From: Bacteroidia bacterium | GTDB lineage: Bacteria; Bacteroidota; Bacteroidia; SpSt-205 | Assembly (NCBI GenBank): GCA_026003215.1 | Contig: BPGV01000001.1 | Location: forward strand, 857,001 to 921,000 | DNA length: 64,000 nucleotides | Direction of reading: 5' to 3' | In this document: piece by piece, positions 8,527-17,115 of the stretch | Layout: each line of letters opens with the position of its first letter | How positions within the stretch are numbered: the stretch's first letter is position 1 | The notes under the pieces: generated by a model | What the model was told of the DNA's origin: nothing | Seen by the model: the letters and a program-made list of their open reading frames with translations, nothing else | Database searches by the model: none | Position numbers and translations under genes: made by a program

Positions 8527-8922
8527 ATGGCTTTCCACCTCTCCTCTTCTATCCATACCCCAGAAGTGCTTGTAGATGAAGAAAAGTCCCTCTTCGTGCT
8601 GCGCGGGGCTTGTTTTCCAGAAGACAGCGTGGAGTTTTTCCAGCCTATCCGAGAGTTTTTTGCAGCACACATAGATAAGCTACGCACCACTCCCTTAGAA
8701 GTTCATATAGAACTCCAATACATCAACTCTTCCAGCCAACGCGAGCTCTACCGGCTTTTATATGAGTTTTTACAACAAAACGGTCAGACTCACTTGTACA
8801 TTTATCAAGGAGATGACGACCAAGAGCTTGAAGATCTACGGCATGTGGTTTTTGGACTGGAACAGCTCTCAGGTGTAAAGATTACTTACCGAGAAGGTTT
8901 TTACCATTCATCGGTGTCGTAA
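8527..8922 (+). CDS. DUF1987 / SiaC-like regulatory phosphoprotein
   Basis: 131 residues from the ATG at 8527 (MAFHLSSSIHTPEVLVDEE). The layout of short N-terminal strands, ACFPEDSVEFFQPIREFF and VHIELQYINSSSQRELYRLL fits the DUF1987/SiaC family; the STAS-like segment YINSSSQREL holds the serine/threonine cluster that SiaB/SiaA-type kinase and phosphatase act on in Pseudomonas. No kinase or phosphatase partner is adjacent. The gene is divergent from coxB and its 3' end overlaps the convergent methyltransferase by 15 bases. Confidence 0.75.
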   Translation: MAFHLSSSIHTPEVLVDEEKSLFVLRGACFPEDSVEFFQPIREFFAAHIDKLRTTPLEVHIELQYINSSSQRELYRLLYEFLQQNGQTHLYIYQGDDDQELEDLRHVVFGLEQLSGVKITYREGFYHSSVS

Positions 8923-10200
8923 GAAACGCTTCCATGTAAAAGGAAGGGAAGGCCGGCCCTTGTACAACCACCCTACGGAGGCCCCCTCTATGGTGACGCG
9001 TTCGTAAGGGGCCTGAGCGGGGAAGGGCTGGCCAGCCAGATAAGCGGGAAAAGCTTCTCGGGGAAGGGCACGCTCGGGAAAACCTACCAGAGGCCGGCTC
9101 AAAAGCGCTGCAGCCTGCGCGGGCCGACTATGCTCCCAGAGAGGATGGGCCTCCCAAGCTTCCTTCCAAAGGGGAGCCGGTACCAAAGCCGCCGCCCCTT
9201 CCATAAGCCCCTGTAGGCTTTCTCCGCGCTCTATGGCAATAAGCCCCTCGGGCAAGGGAATAGGTACCTTACCCGCCCGAGGAAACTCGCCTGTGGGCAC
9301 TTTCCGCTTAGCCCTGGCCAAGGCCCCCTCTCGGCGACGCCACGCCGACACAAAAAACCCTTCTCCCGGTCCCCGATGCGGATAAAAGTAATATCCCACC
9401 GCTGGCCCTTCTGTGGGGACGACCGCCGAAGGCAGCTCCCCCGGCCAAAGTACCGCCTCCCATGCGGGGTCAGCCGCTATCACGGCGAGGATATTCTCCT
9501 CATTTTCTGCAGGAGCGAAGGTACAGGTAGAATAGAGGAGCACCCCCCCCGGCGCCACTAAGGCCTTAGCTGCGTGGAGGAGGCTGCGTTGAAGGCGAGC
9601 CATACGCGTACTGAGGTCGGGGTGCCACTGGCAGGCGGCACGCGGGTCCTTTCGCCAAAGCCCCTCTCCCGAACAGGGCGCATCCAACACCACCACATCA
9701 AAAAGCCCCGGGAATCGCTCTGCCCACCAAGCCGGATGCCTACCCGTAACCAGGTAAGCGGGGATGCCCCAGCGAGCTAAGTTTTCTTTTAGCGCGGTTC
9801 GTCGGCGAGGGTCCGGGTCATTTGCAATCAGGAGGCCGCCTTCCCAGCCCAGCTCGCCTAAAAGGAGGGTGGCTTTGCCGCCCGGGGCTGCACTTAGGTC
9901 TATCACCCGCAGGGGCCGCCGCTCCGGCACAAACACCCGCAGGCTCATCCCCGAAGCCTCCTGCACATAGTAGGCCCCCGCATGCCAAAAGGGTTCCTGT
10001 TCAAAGTCCGGCCGCTCCGCCAGGAGCCGCCCCAGCGGATGCCAAACCACCCGCTCCGCTTCCGGAAAAAGCGCTCTCCCCTTTTCCGGGTGAAGCCGCA
10101 GCGCCGTACGTGAGGGCTGGCTTAGCGCTGCCAAAAAAGCTTCGGCCTCGGCCCCCAGCCGTGCCCGCATCCGCTCCACAAACGCCGGGGGCCACCTCAC
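8908..10200 (-). CDS. RsmF/NOL1-NOP2-Sun family RNA (cytosine-5) methyltransferase
   Basis: 430 residues. The SAM-binding motif DLSAAPGGKA is at 101-110, the catalytic cysteine at C226 (YSTCTF) and the release cysteine at C176 (DAPCSGEG), the two-cysteine mechanism of m5C RNA methyltransferases. A C-terminal domain (about 300-430) resembles the RsmF/YebU RNA-binding tail and argues for rRNA rather than RsmB-type specificity. It overlaps the end of the upstream htrA-like gene by 4 bases, so the two are probably co-transcribed. Confidence 0.9.
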   Translation of the reverse strand: MRWPPAFVERMRARLGAEAEAFLAALSQPSRTALRLHPEKGRALFPEAERVVWHPLGRLLAERPDFEQEPFWHAGAYYVQEASGMSLRVFVPERRPLRVIDLSAAPGGKATLLLGELGWEGGLLIANDPDPRRRTALKENLARWGIPAYLVTGRHPAWWAERFPGLFDVVVLDAPCSGEGLWRKDPRAACQWHPDLSTRMARLQRSLLHAAKALVAPGGVLLYSTCTFAPAENEENILAVIAADPAWEAVLWPGELPSAVVPTEGPAVGYYFYPHRGPGEGFFVSAWRRREGALARAKRKVPTGEFPRAGKVPIPLPEGLIAIERGESLQGLMEGAAALVPAPLWKEAWEAHPLWEHSRPAQAAALLSRPLVGFPERALPREAFPAYLAGQPFPAQAPYERVTIEGASVGWLYKGRPSLPFTWKRFLRHR

Positions 10201-11621
10201 CGAAAGTCAAACGAAAAATAGCTTTGACGGCCCTGCGCATCCACCCCCTGGATTACGATACGTCCCCGCACACGCGTCAGCAGCTCCTCCAGCTCCTGCG
10301 GCGTCTCGGGTAGATAGTTATTGATGCTCAGGATGACAAAGCCCTCCGTGAGCCCCAAGCGGCTAAGCAGGCCTCCACCCCGCAGGTTCTGTACTCGGAA
10401 GCCCCGTTCTACCCCTAAGGTTTGCGCCTCGCGCGCAGAGAGCGGCACAATATCGGCGCCCAGTTTTTCAGAATGGTAGGTGGTACGGCGCAGAAGCACC
10501 GGCTCCCCTTCTTCGTTCGTGAGGGTAGCGGTGGTCTCGTAAATGCGGCCCGCGCGCTTGTAGGTAATCTTGACCTTGTCGCCGGGGCGATGCTGGGCCA
10601 GCCGCTCAAAGAGTTCGGCTTGCGTCTGCACCGGTATCCCGTCTATGGCTAAGAGGTGGTCCCCTGCTTTGAGGCCGGCCTTAGCGGCAGCCCCGCCCGG
10701 TATCACTCGTCCCACATACAACCCCTCCAGCTCCTCCGCCGAAAGCCCCGTATTCGGCTCCTCCGTAAAATCCGACACCTCCACATCTAAGAACGCCCGC
10801 TGCACCATCCCATACTGCCTCAGGTCCTCCACCACCTTCCGCACAATATTGACCGGTATCGCAAACCCATACCCCACATACGAACCCGTACGAGAGGCTA
10901 TCGCCGTATTGATGCCCACGAGCTGCCCTTTGAGATTGACCAACGCCCCCCCGCTATTGCCGGGATTGATAGCGGCGTCCGTCTGCAAAAACGACTCCAA
11001 GGGGAGCGGCCCTTGCATAAGATTAAGGTTACGGCCCCGCGCGCTGATAATCCCCGCCGTCACCGTGTAGGTGAGGTTGTACGGATTGCCAATAGCGAGC
11101 ACCCACTCGCCAATCTGCACTGAGTCGGAGTTAGCTAAGGGGAGCGGCGGAAGGCCTGTGGCTTTTACCTTGAGAAGGGCTATATCTACGCCGGCGTCGG
11201 CCCCCACCAGCTCCGCCGGTAAGGTGCGCTTGTCGGGAAAGGTCACTAAAATGCGGTTAGCGTCCCGCACCACATGAAAGTTGGTCACGATGTAGCCGTC
11301 GCTGCTCCACACCACGCCCGAACCCGCACTGTAGACGGGCTGGCTGCGGGGCATCCATAGCCCCCAGAAGCTCCAGAACTCATCGCCGGCGACCCTTTCA
11401 CCAAACGCCCGAATGAACACCACGGAAGGCGTGGCCTTGCGTGCCGCCTCCACAAACTCCGACGAAGCCGGCCCCCCCGGCCACCCTACCCCCCGCATCG
11501 GCACCAAAACCATTTGCGCAGAGGCAGAGCCCCCACCCCGCCCCATTACCCAATACCCCACCGCTCCCCCTAACCCCCCCGCCACAAACGTTAGGAGCAC
11601 CCACCAGAGGACCTTACGCAT
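10197..11621 (-). CDS. HtrA/DegP-like periplasmic serine protease with two PDZ domains
   Basis: 474 residues from the ATG at 11621 (MRKVLWWVL); the track's TTG start at 11630 lies inside the promoter box. An N-terminal membrane or signal segment (5-26) precedes a trypsin-like domain with triad H116 (TNFHVV), D146 (GVDIALL) and S223 (NPGNSGGAL). Two PDZ domains follow (about 270-360 and 375-470); the second is degenerate. DegP/DegQ-type enzymes degrade or refold damaged envelope proteins. Operon head, followed by the RNA methyltransferase. Confidence 0.93.
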   Translation of the reverse strand: MRKVLWWVLLTFVAGGLGGAVGYWVMGRGGGSASAQMVLVPMRGVGWPGGPASSEFVEAARKATPSVVFIRAFGERVAGDEFWSFWGLWMPRSQPVYSAGSGVVWSSDGYIVTNFHVVRDANRILVTFPDKRTLPAELVGADAGVDIALLKVKATGLPPLPLANSDSVQIGEWVLAIGNPYNLTYTVTAGIISARGRNLNLMQGPLPLESFLQTDAAINPGNSGGALVNLKGQLVGINTAIASRTGSYVGYGFAIPVNIVRKVVEDLRQYGMVQRAFLDVEVSDFTEEPNTGLSAEELEGLYVGRVIPGGAAAKAGLKAGDHLLAIDGIPVQTQAELFERLAQHRPGDKVKITYKRAGRIYETTATLTNEEGEPVLLRRTTYHSEKLGADIVPLSAREAQTLGVERGFRVQNLRGGGLLSRLGLTEGFVILSINNYLPETPQELEELLTRVRGRIVIQGVDAQGRQSYFSFDFR

Positions 11622-11627
11622 GGCTCG

Positions 11628-11635
11628 CAAAGGTA
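11628..11635 (-). promoter_or_regulatory. -7 promoter box TACCTTTG for the htrA-like gene
   Basis: Exact TAnnTTTG match 6 bases before the ATG at 11621. Confidence 0.65.
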
Positions 11636-11667
11636 AAAAGTATCTCCCTTGGGTGGGAAACTCTCTC

Positions 11668-11675
11668 TACCTTCG
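11668..11675 (+). promoter_or_regulatory. -7-like box TACCTTCG for the beta-propeller gene
   Basis: TAnnTTTG with one mismatch, 7 bases before the ATG at 11683. Divergent from the htrA-like promoter about 33 bases away. Confidence 0.5.
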
Positions 11676-11682
11676 TCTTACT

Positions 11683-13858
11683 ATGCGACGACCCATAATA
11701 CTCGCAGGTACCCTCCTCCTCGGAGGTCTTTGGCTTGAGGCCCAAAGCCTCGCCGCGCAGCAGTCCCTCGCCTTCATCCAAAACCGAGGCCAGTGGCACC
11801 CAGACGCCCTCTTCCTCGCTCGCCTCGGCGGCATCGACTGCTGGATCGCCCGAGACGGCCTCGTACTGGACTTCTTCCGCTTCAAAGACAAAGAGCCCCA
11901 AGTACCTGAGGCCTTCCCAGTCCCTGAACCGCTGCCTGACAAGCTCGGCCGAGCGCACAAGCCCCAAGTACGCTACGGCCATGTGGTGCGCCTGCGCCTC
12001 CTCGGCGCCAACATCCACGCTGAGCCCACCGGCCTACACCAGCTCCCGGGCTACTTCAACTACTTTCATCGGCAACGACCCCAGTCGGCACGCCGTCAAC
12101 GTGCCCCGCTTTGCTGAGGTGCGCCTCTCGAGCGTCTATCCCGGGATTGACCTCCGGTACTACTTTGACGGCGGGCAGCCGCGGTTTGACTTCATCGTCC
12201 AGCCGGGGGCTGACCCCAGTCAGATCCGTTTCTCCATGGAGGGCGCCGAGGCCGTGTATGTAAAGGAGGGGCAGACCTTGGCTTTCCGCACGCGGTTTGG
12301 GGAGGCGGTGCTGACCAAGCTCTATGCCTATCAGGGCAAGCGCTCTGTGGAGAGCCGCTTTGTAGCGGAGGGAGGCACCTACCGCATCGCCGTGGGCGCC
12401 TATGACCCCACCCAGCCTCTCATCATAGATCCGCTCGTGTGGAGTACCTTCCTCGGCGGAAGTGGCTCCGATGGGAACTTCTACCCAGATATCGCCATAG
12501 ATGGGAGCGGCAGTGCTTACATCACCGGCGACACAGGCTCCAACGACTTCCCCACGACCACCGGCGCCTACGACCAATCATTTAGTGGAGGCGATGCCTT
12601 TGTCACCAAGCTCTCCCCTAATGGCGATACCCTCGTCTATTCCACCTTCCTCGGCGGAAATGACAGCGAAGATGGCTACGACATCGCCGTAGATGCAAGC
12701 GGCAGTGCTTACATTACCGGCCGGACAGTCTCCACCGACTTTCCCACGACCTCAGGCGCCTATGACCAATCATATAATGATAATGGGCAATACGGCGATG
12801 TCTTTGTCACCAAGCTCTCCCCTAATGGCGATGCCCTCGTCTATTCCACCTTCCTCGGCGGAAATGACCGCGAAGATGGCTACGCCATCGCCATAGATGC
12901 CAGCAGCTGCGCTTACATCACCGGCATCACAAAATCCTCCGACTTCCCCACCACCCCCGGCGCCTACGACCCATCGCTTAATGGTGGATCCTGGGACGCC
13001 TTTGTCACCAAGCTCTCCCCCACCGGCAGTTCCCTTGTCTATTCCACCTTCCTCGGCGGAAGTAGTAATGATGTGGGTAGCGCCATCGCCATAGATGCCA
13101 GCGGCTGCGCTTACATCACCGGCGGGACAAGCTCCACCGATTTCCCCACGACCACCGGCGCCTACGACCAATCATTTAGTGGAGGCGATGCCTTTGTCAC
13201 CAAGCTCTCCCCTAATGGCGATGCCCTCGTCTATTCCACCTTCCTCGGCGGTAGTAGTAATGATTGGGGCTATGGCATCGCCGTAGATGCCAGCGGTTGT
13301 ACTTACATCACTGGCTGGACAGCCTCTACCGACTTCCCCACCACCTCCGGCGCCTACGACCCATCGTATAATGGTGGATCCTGGGACGCCTTTGTCACCA
13401 AGCTCTCCCCTAATGGCGATGCCCTCGTCTATTCCACCTTCCTCGGCGGTAGTAACGGGGATGGGGGCAACGCCATCGCCGTAGAGGGCAGCGGCAGCGC
13501 TTTCATCACCGGCTCCACATATTCCCCCAACTTCCCCACGACTCCCAGTGCCTACGACTCATCGCATAATGGAAGCGGCGATGTCTTTGTCGCCAAGCTC
13601 TCCACAGACCAGACCACCCCCATAGCTATCCCTCATAGCCCCACCCTCGTACTGCATCCCAATCCCACCCGAGGGGCCTTCACCATAGAGACGCCTACGG
13701 GCGGGACCTTCGAGCTGCTAAACACACAGGGGCAGCGCCTGCGCACCTACACCCTCCCCGCCGGCACCCATACCCTCCATGAGCCCCTCCCCGCCGGCAC
13801 CTACCTCCTCCACGAGACCCGCAGCGGCGCTACCTCCAAGCTCCTCATACAGCCGTAG
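11683..13858 (+). CDS. T9SS-secreted SBBP beta-propeller protein, interrupted by a one-base frameshift
   Basis: Two track ORFs join into one 724-residue protein if one base is skipped at about 12064-12067. Frame 1 supplies a signal peptide (MRRPIILAGTLLLGG...) and the start of a DUF7948-like N-terminal domain (QNRGQWHPDALFLARLGG to GYFNYF); frame 2 resumes IGNDPSRHAVNVPRF and runs to the end. Six SBBP-type repeats (STFLGG...FVTKLSPNGD) span about 12443-13605, and a T9SS type A sorting domain (HPNPTRGAFTIE to LLIQP) ends it. It is likely a cell-surface or secreted protein. The shift could be a mutation, a sequencing error or a +1 slip at TTT-C; see findings. A strong terminator follows. Confidence 0.82.
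12443..13605 (+). repeat. Six tandem SBBP repeat units of about 190-200 bp
   Basis: In-frame units each begin STFLGG and end FVTKLSPNGDALVY; several share long near-identical stretches of DNA (for example units 1 and 4, and units 3 and 5). The last unit is more diverged. Such repeats can expand or contract by recombination and confuse short-read assembly. Confidence 0.85.
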
Positions 13859-13885
13859 CTACTACTACACAGCCCCAGGCCTGGA

Positions 13886-13915
13886 GCGGCCCCGGCCTCC
13901 CGGGGCCGCTTTTTT
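13886..13915 (+). terminator. Rho-independent terminator after the beta-propeller gene
   Basis: Perfect 10-bp GC stem (GCGGCCCCGG / CCGGGGCCGC) with a CCTC loop, followed by six T residues, 28 bases after the stop. Confidence 0.9.
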
Positions 13916-14570
13916 ATGGTCCTATCCATACCCGTGCCTGCCTAAATACCGCTATCCACTGCTCCCAGTGCAGGCGGCCGGTACGGGTGTTCTGCTGGCT
14001 GGGGTGATACGAGGCTAAGACCCGCACGCCCTGGGCCGTCCAGCTTATCCCATGGCCAAAGCGCGGGGCTTTTACACCCAGGAGGCGGGCCACCGCCACG
14101 TACGCTATCTGCCCTAAGGGAACGATAACCTGCACGGAAGGACGCAGTAAAGCCCATTCCGCCTCGAGGAAACGCCGGCAGGCCGCTATCTCTGAGGGGA
14201 GGGGACGGTTGGCTGGGGGGGCGCAGCGCACCACAGCCGAGATATAGACGCCGCGGAGGGTAAGGCCATCGCCTCGGTGGGTACTCTGGGGCTGGTTAGC
14301 CCAGCCGGTCTCGTAGAGGGCACGATAGAGCCAATCGCCCGAGCTATCGCCGGTAAACATGCGTCCGGTGCGGTTGGCGCCGTGGGCGGCAGGGGCTAAG
14401 CCCACTATCCAGAGGCGAGCCTGCGGGTCCCCAAAGCCCGGCACCCCCTTAGCCCAGTACGCCCACCCCGCAAAGCGCGGGGGCGGCTTGGCCGCGACAG
14501 CCTCCCGATGCGCTACCAAACGCGGACACAGCCGACAGGCCGCTATCTCCTCCGCTATCTCGGCCCACAT
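13914..14570 (-). CDS. Type 5 uracil-DNA glycosylase (UDGb)
   Basis: 218 residues. GLAPAAHGANRTGRMFTGD (57-75) and HPSQQNTRTGRLH are the signature motifs of family 5 uracil-DNA glycosylases. Cysteines C12, C15, C116 and C131 are placed to bind the 4Fe-4S cluster of families 4 and 5. It removes uracil, and in this family also hypoxanthine and other deaminated bases, from DNA; it is common in thermophiles. Its stop abuts the T-run of the convergent terminator. A weak TAC-TTTG box lies just upstream. Confidence 0.92.
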   Translation of the reverse strand: MWAEIAEEIAACRLCPRLVAHREAVAAKPPPRFAGWAYWAKGVPGFGDPQARLWIVGLAPAAHGANRTGRMFTGDSSGDWLYRALYETGWANQPQSTHRGDGLTLRGVYISAVVRCAPPANRPLPSEIAACRRFLEAEWALLRPSVQVIVPLGQIAYVAVARLLGVKAPRFGHGISWTAQGVRVLASYHPSQQNTRTGRLHWEQWIAVFRQARVWIGP

Positions 14571-14597
14571 GTCCCAAAGTACGGCATCTTTGTGGGG

Positions 14598-15485
14598 ATG
14601 GGGTGGCAGGATAGGCTCCTCTACCGCCTATTGGATAGCGTGCTGAAGGGATTTGGGCGGTTCTCGTGGCGGCAGCGGGATAGGGTAGCTGCGGCGTTGT
14701 ATCGTCTCCTATACCACACTTGGGGCTATCGGCGGTCCCTCGTAGCCCAGCACCTCGCCCAAGCCTTCCCCGACCAATCCCCCACCGAACGCACCAAAAT
14801 AGAAAAAGCCTTCTACCAGCTCTTCGCCGACTGGATGATGGAGGTATGCTTTATGCATGCGCACGGGTGGGAAGCGGTACGGGAGCGTTTCGAAATCAAG
14901 AAATTAGAACTTTTCCATGAGGCGCATGCGCGGGGGCAGTCGGTGATTGTAGCTATGGGCCACCAGTTCAACTGGGAGTGGGGCGGGTGGATAGTGCGCA
15001 AAGACACGCGGGCGCCTATCCTGTGCGTGTACCTACCCTTGAATAACCCCGCTGCAGATAAGTTTTTCTTAGACCTGCGGGGGCGCTATGGGAGTGAGAT
15101 GCTGCCTTTGGGACGGATGGGGATGCGCTTGGCTCGGATGCGTTCTGCTGTGCATACGCTTATCCTCATGGCGGACCAGAGCCCCAGCGACTTAGAACGG
15201 GCGTATTGGGTTCCCTTTCTGAATCGGGAGACGGCTTGGCATGGCGGCTTTGAACGAAGCGCCCGCTTAGGCAACTACCGCGTGCTTTTCGTGGAGATTG
15301 TGCAGGTGGAGCGGCACCGGTACGAAGCGTACCCGCAAGTGCTAACCGATGACCCGCGCAGCCTCGCCGAAGGCGAGCTTACCCGCATGTATGTACAAGC
15401 GCTGGAAGAGAGCCTCCGCCGCCATCCCCATAACTGGCTCTGGACCCACAACCGCTGGAAGCATAGCCCCCCACCTAACCGCTAA
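14598..15485 (+). CDS. LpxL/HtrB-like lysophospholipid or lipid A acyltransferase
   Basis: 295 residues from the ATG at 14598 (MGWQDRLLYRLL). The longer track start runs antisense into the glycosylase gene. The acyltransferase motif HxxxxE is seen in GHQFNWEWGG, with conserved blocks ADQSPSDLERAYWVPFLN and WLWTHNRWK typical of the LpxL/MsbB group. It probably adds secondary acyl chains to lipid A at the inner membrane. A -7-like box, CATCTTTG (14585-14592, one mismatch), sits 5 bases before the ATG and supports this start. Confidence 0.88.
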   Translation: MGWQDRLLYRLLDSVLKGFGRFSWRQRDRVAAALYRLLYHTWGYRRSLVAQHLAQAFPDQSPTERTKIEKAFYQLFADWMMEVCFMHAHGWEAVRERFEIKKLELFHEAHARGQSVIVAMGHQFNWEWGGWIVRKDTRAPILCVYLPLNNPAADKFFLDLRGRYGSEMLPLGRMGMRLARMRSAVHTLILMADQSPSDLERAYWVPFLNRETAWHGGFERSARLGNYRVLFVEIVQVERHRYEAYPQVLTDDPRSLAEGELTRMYVQALEESLRRHPHNWLWTHNRWKHSPPPNR

Positions 15486-15489
15486 AAGA

Positions 15490-15497
15490 TACTTTTG
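15490..15497 (+). promoter_or_regulatory. -7 promoter box TACTTTTG
   Basis: TAnnTTTG match 4 bases before the ATG at 15502. It indicates that start rather than the much longer track ORF. Confidence 0.6.
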
Positions 15498-15501
15498 CGG
15501 G

Positions 15502-17112
15502 ATGCGTTGGCTATGCCTGCTGGCCCTGCTGTGGGGCCAGACCCGCCCCAAGCTCATCATAGGGATAGTGGTGGACCAGATGCGGGCGGATTACCTGCAC
15601 CGCATGGTCGCTAAGCGGAGCCGGGGCTTCGGCCTCCTCCTCCAAGAAGGGCTCGTGTATTGGAACTGCCACTACACCTATTCCCCCACCTATACGGGAC
15701 CCGGGCATGCGTCCATCTATACGGGCACCCCGCCGGCGTATCACGGGATAGTAGCGAATGACTGGTGGGAACGCCGTCTAAGTCAGGTGTGGTACTGCGT
15801 CACGGATACGACGGTGCGGCCGGTGGGCACGGACAGCCCCGTGGGGCAGCGTTCGCCTCGGGTGCTCTGGGCCTCTACAGTGACGGATGAGCTTCGGTAT
15901 GCGAGCGGTTTCCAGAGTAAGGTGATTGGGATAGCGCTGAAAGACCGTTCAGCGATTTTGCCGGCGGGGCGCAGCGGCACCTTAGCGCTGTGGTTTGACA
16001 GTAAGAAGGGCGTCTGGGTCACCAGCTCCTACTATACCGATACCCTACCGGGGTGGGTACAAGCCTTCAATGCCCGACACTACCCGGATAGCCTCTTGCG
16101 GGTGCCTTGGCAGCTCTCGGGGCGCTATGCCTGCGTAGACGACAGCCCCTACGAGGGGACGATGGGGCAGCCGCCTACCCGGACCTTCCCCCACCAGCCC
16201 GCCTCGTACGAAGAACTGCTTTGGACGACGGCCGGCCCCTGGCTCACCTTCGCCCTGGCCAAAGCCGCTATCGAAAGCGAGAAACTCGGCAAAGGCCCCT
16301 ATCCCGACTTTTTGGCGATTAGCTTATCCACGCCGGACCTGGCGGGGCATCGCTTTGGCACCGAGAGCTGCGAGCTCCAAGCCTTGTATGCAGAGCTGGA
16401 CCGGCAACTCGGAGACTTTTTGGCGTACCTGCTGCGGCGCTTCCGGAAAGAGGAGCTATGGCTCTTTCTCACCGCAGACCATGGCGCTGCCCCCACGCCC
16501 GAGGTCCTGGCTGAACAAAAACGTTCTGCCGGTCGGTACCCCGAAAAGGCCCTCGTAGCCGAAGCCCAAGCTTTCCTCCGGCAGCTTTTAGGGTGGCCGG
16601 ATACCGCTCAGCCCATCGCCGCTTTTCTGAACCAAAGTTTTTACCTCTCGGAGCGGCTCTCACGGGCGGAAAAGAGCCGGGCAGCTCACGCGCTCAAAGG
16701 GTGGCTGTTGGAGCGGCCGCTTATCCTCGCAGCCTATACCGCCGAGGAACTCACTGGCCCGGGAGGCAGTGCGTATCCTTTCCAGATGATACAAGCGGGG
16801 TTTGCGGCGCAGCGCAGCGGCGATGTGGTGGCGGTATATGCCCCGGGCTGGATAGAAGGGAGCTACACCCACGGCACGACGCACGGCTCCATATGGAGCT
16901 ACGACACGCATGTCCCCCTGATTTGGTGGGGAGGGGGCCTGCGCCCGAAGGCTGTGTACCGACGGGTGCCCATCACCGCCATAGCGCCAACCATAGCTTT
17001 GGGGTTAGGGATACCCCTACCAAATGCCTGTTTTACACCGCCGTTGGAAGAGGTAATAGAAGGGTGGCGTACTCCCTCTTTTGAATGGTGGGAGGGGCCG
17101 AGTGGTCCGTAA
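15502..17112 (+). CDS. PafA-like alkaline phosphatase / nucleotide pyrophosphatase family enzyme
   Basis: 536 residues from the ATG at 15502 (MRWLCLLALLWGQTRPKL, signal peptide). IIGIVVDQMRADYL, SPTYTGPGHASIYTGTPP and TADHGAAPTPEVL are the metal-binding and nucleophile motifs of the alkaline phosphatase superfamily; the threonine in PTYTGPGHAS corresponds to the nucleophile of PafA, the phosphate-irrepressible phosphomonoesterase of Flavobacterium/Elizabethkingia. Likely periplasmic. It ends 3 bases from the convergent TonB-type receptor. A phosphodiesterase (NPP) specificity cannot be excluded. Confidence 0.9.
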   Translation: MRWLCLLALLWGQTRPKLIIGIVVDQMRADYLHRMVAKRSRGFGLLLQEGLVYWNCHYTYSPTYTGPGHASIYTGTPPAYHGIVANDWWERRLSQVWYCVTDTTVRPVGTDSPVGQRSPRVLWASTVTDELRYASGFQSKVIGIALKDRSAILPAGRSGTLALWFDSKKGVWVTSSYYTDTLPGWVQAFNARHYPDSLLRVPWQLSGRYACVDDSPYEGTMGQPPTRTFPHQPASYEELLWTTAGPWLTFALAKAAIESEKLGKGPYPDFLAISLSTPDLAGHRFGTESCELQALYAELDRQLGDFLAYLLRRFRKEELWLFLTADHGAAPTPEVLAEQKRSAGRYPEKALVAEAQAFLRQLLGWPDTAQPIAAFLNQSFYLSERLSRAEKSRAAHALKGWLLERPLILAAYTAEELTGPGGSAYPFQMIQAGFAAQRSGDVVAVYAPGWIEGSYTHGTTHGSIWSYDTHVPLIWWGGGLRPKAVYRRVPITAIAPTIALGLGIPLPNACFTPPLEEVIEGWRTPSFEWWEGPSGP

Positions 17113-17115
17113 GGT

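Noticed and set aside
8461-8690. Long N-terminal extensions of coxB (to 8690) and of the SiaC-like gene (from 8461)
   Set aside because: The two extensions overlap each other antisense; promoter boxes and homology put the starts at 8384 (or 8441) and 8527.
12056-13171. Long minus-strand ORFs (12056-12577 and 12770-13171) opposite the propeller gene
   Set aside because: They are antisense to the repeats and mirror repeat periodicity; the plus-strand protein has clear family features.
12443-13605. Regular repeats considered as a CRISPR array
   Set aside because: Units are about 195 bp, translate in frame to SBBP repeats, and have no short repeat-spacer pattern.
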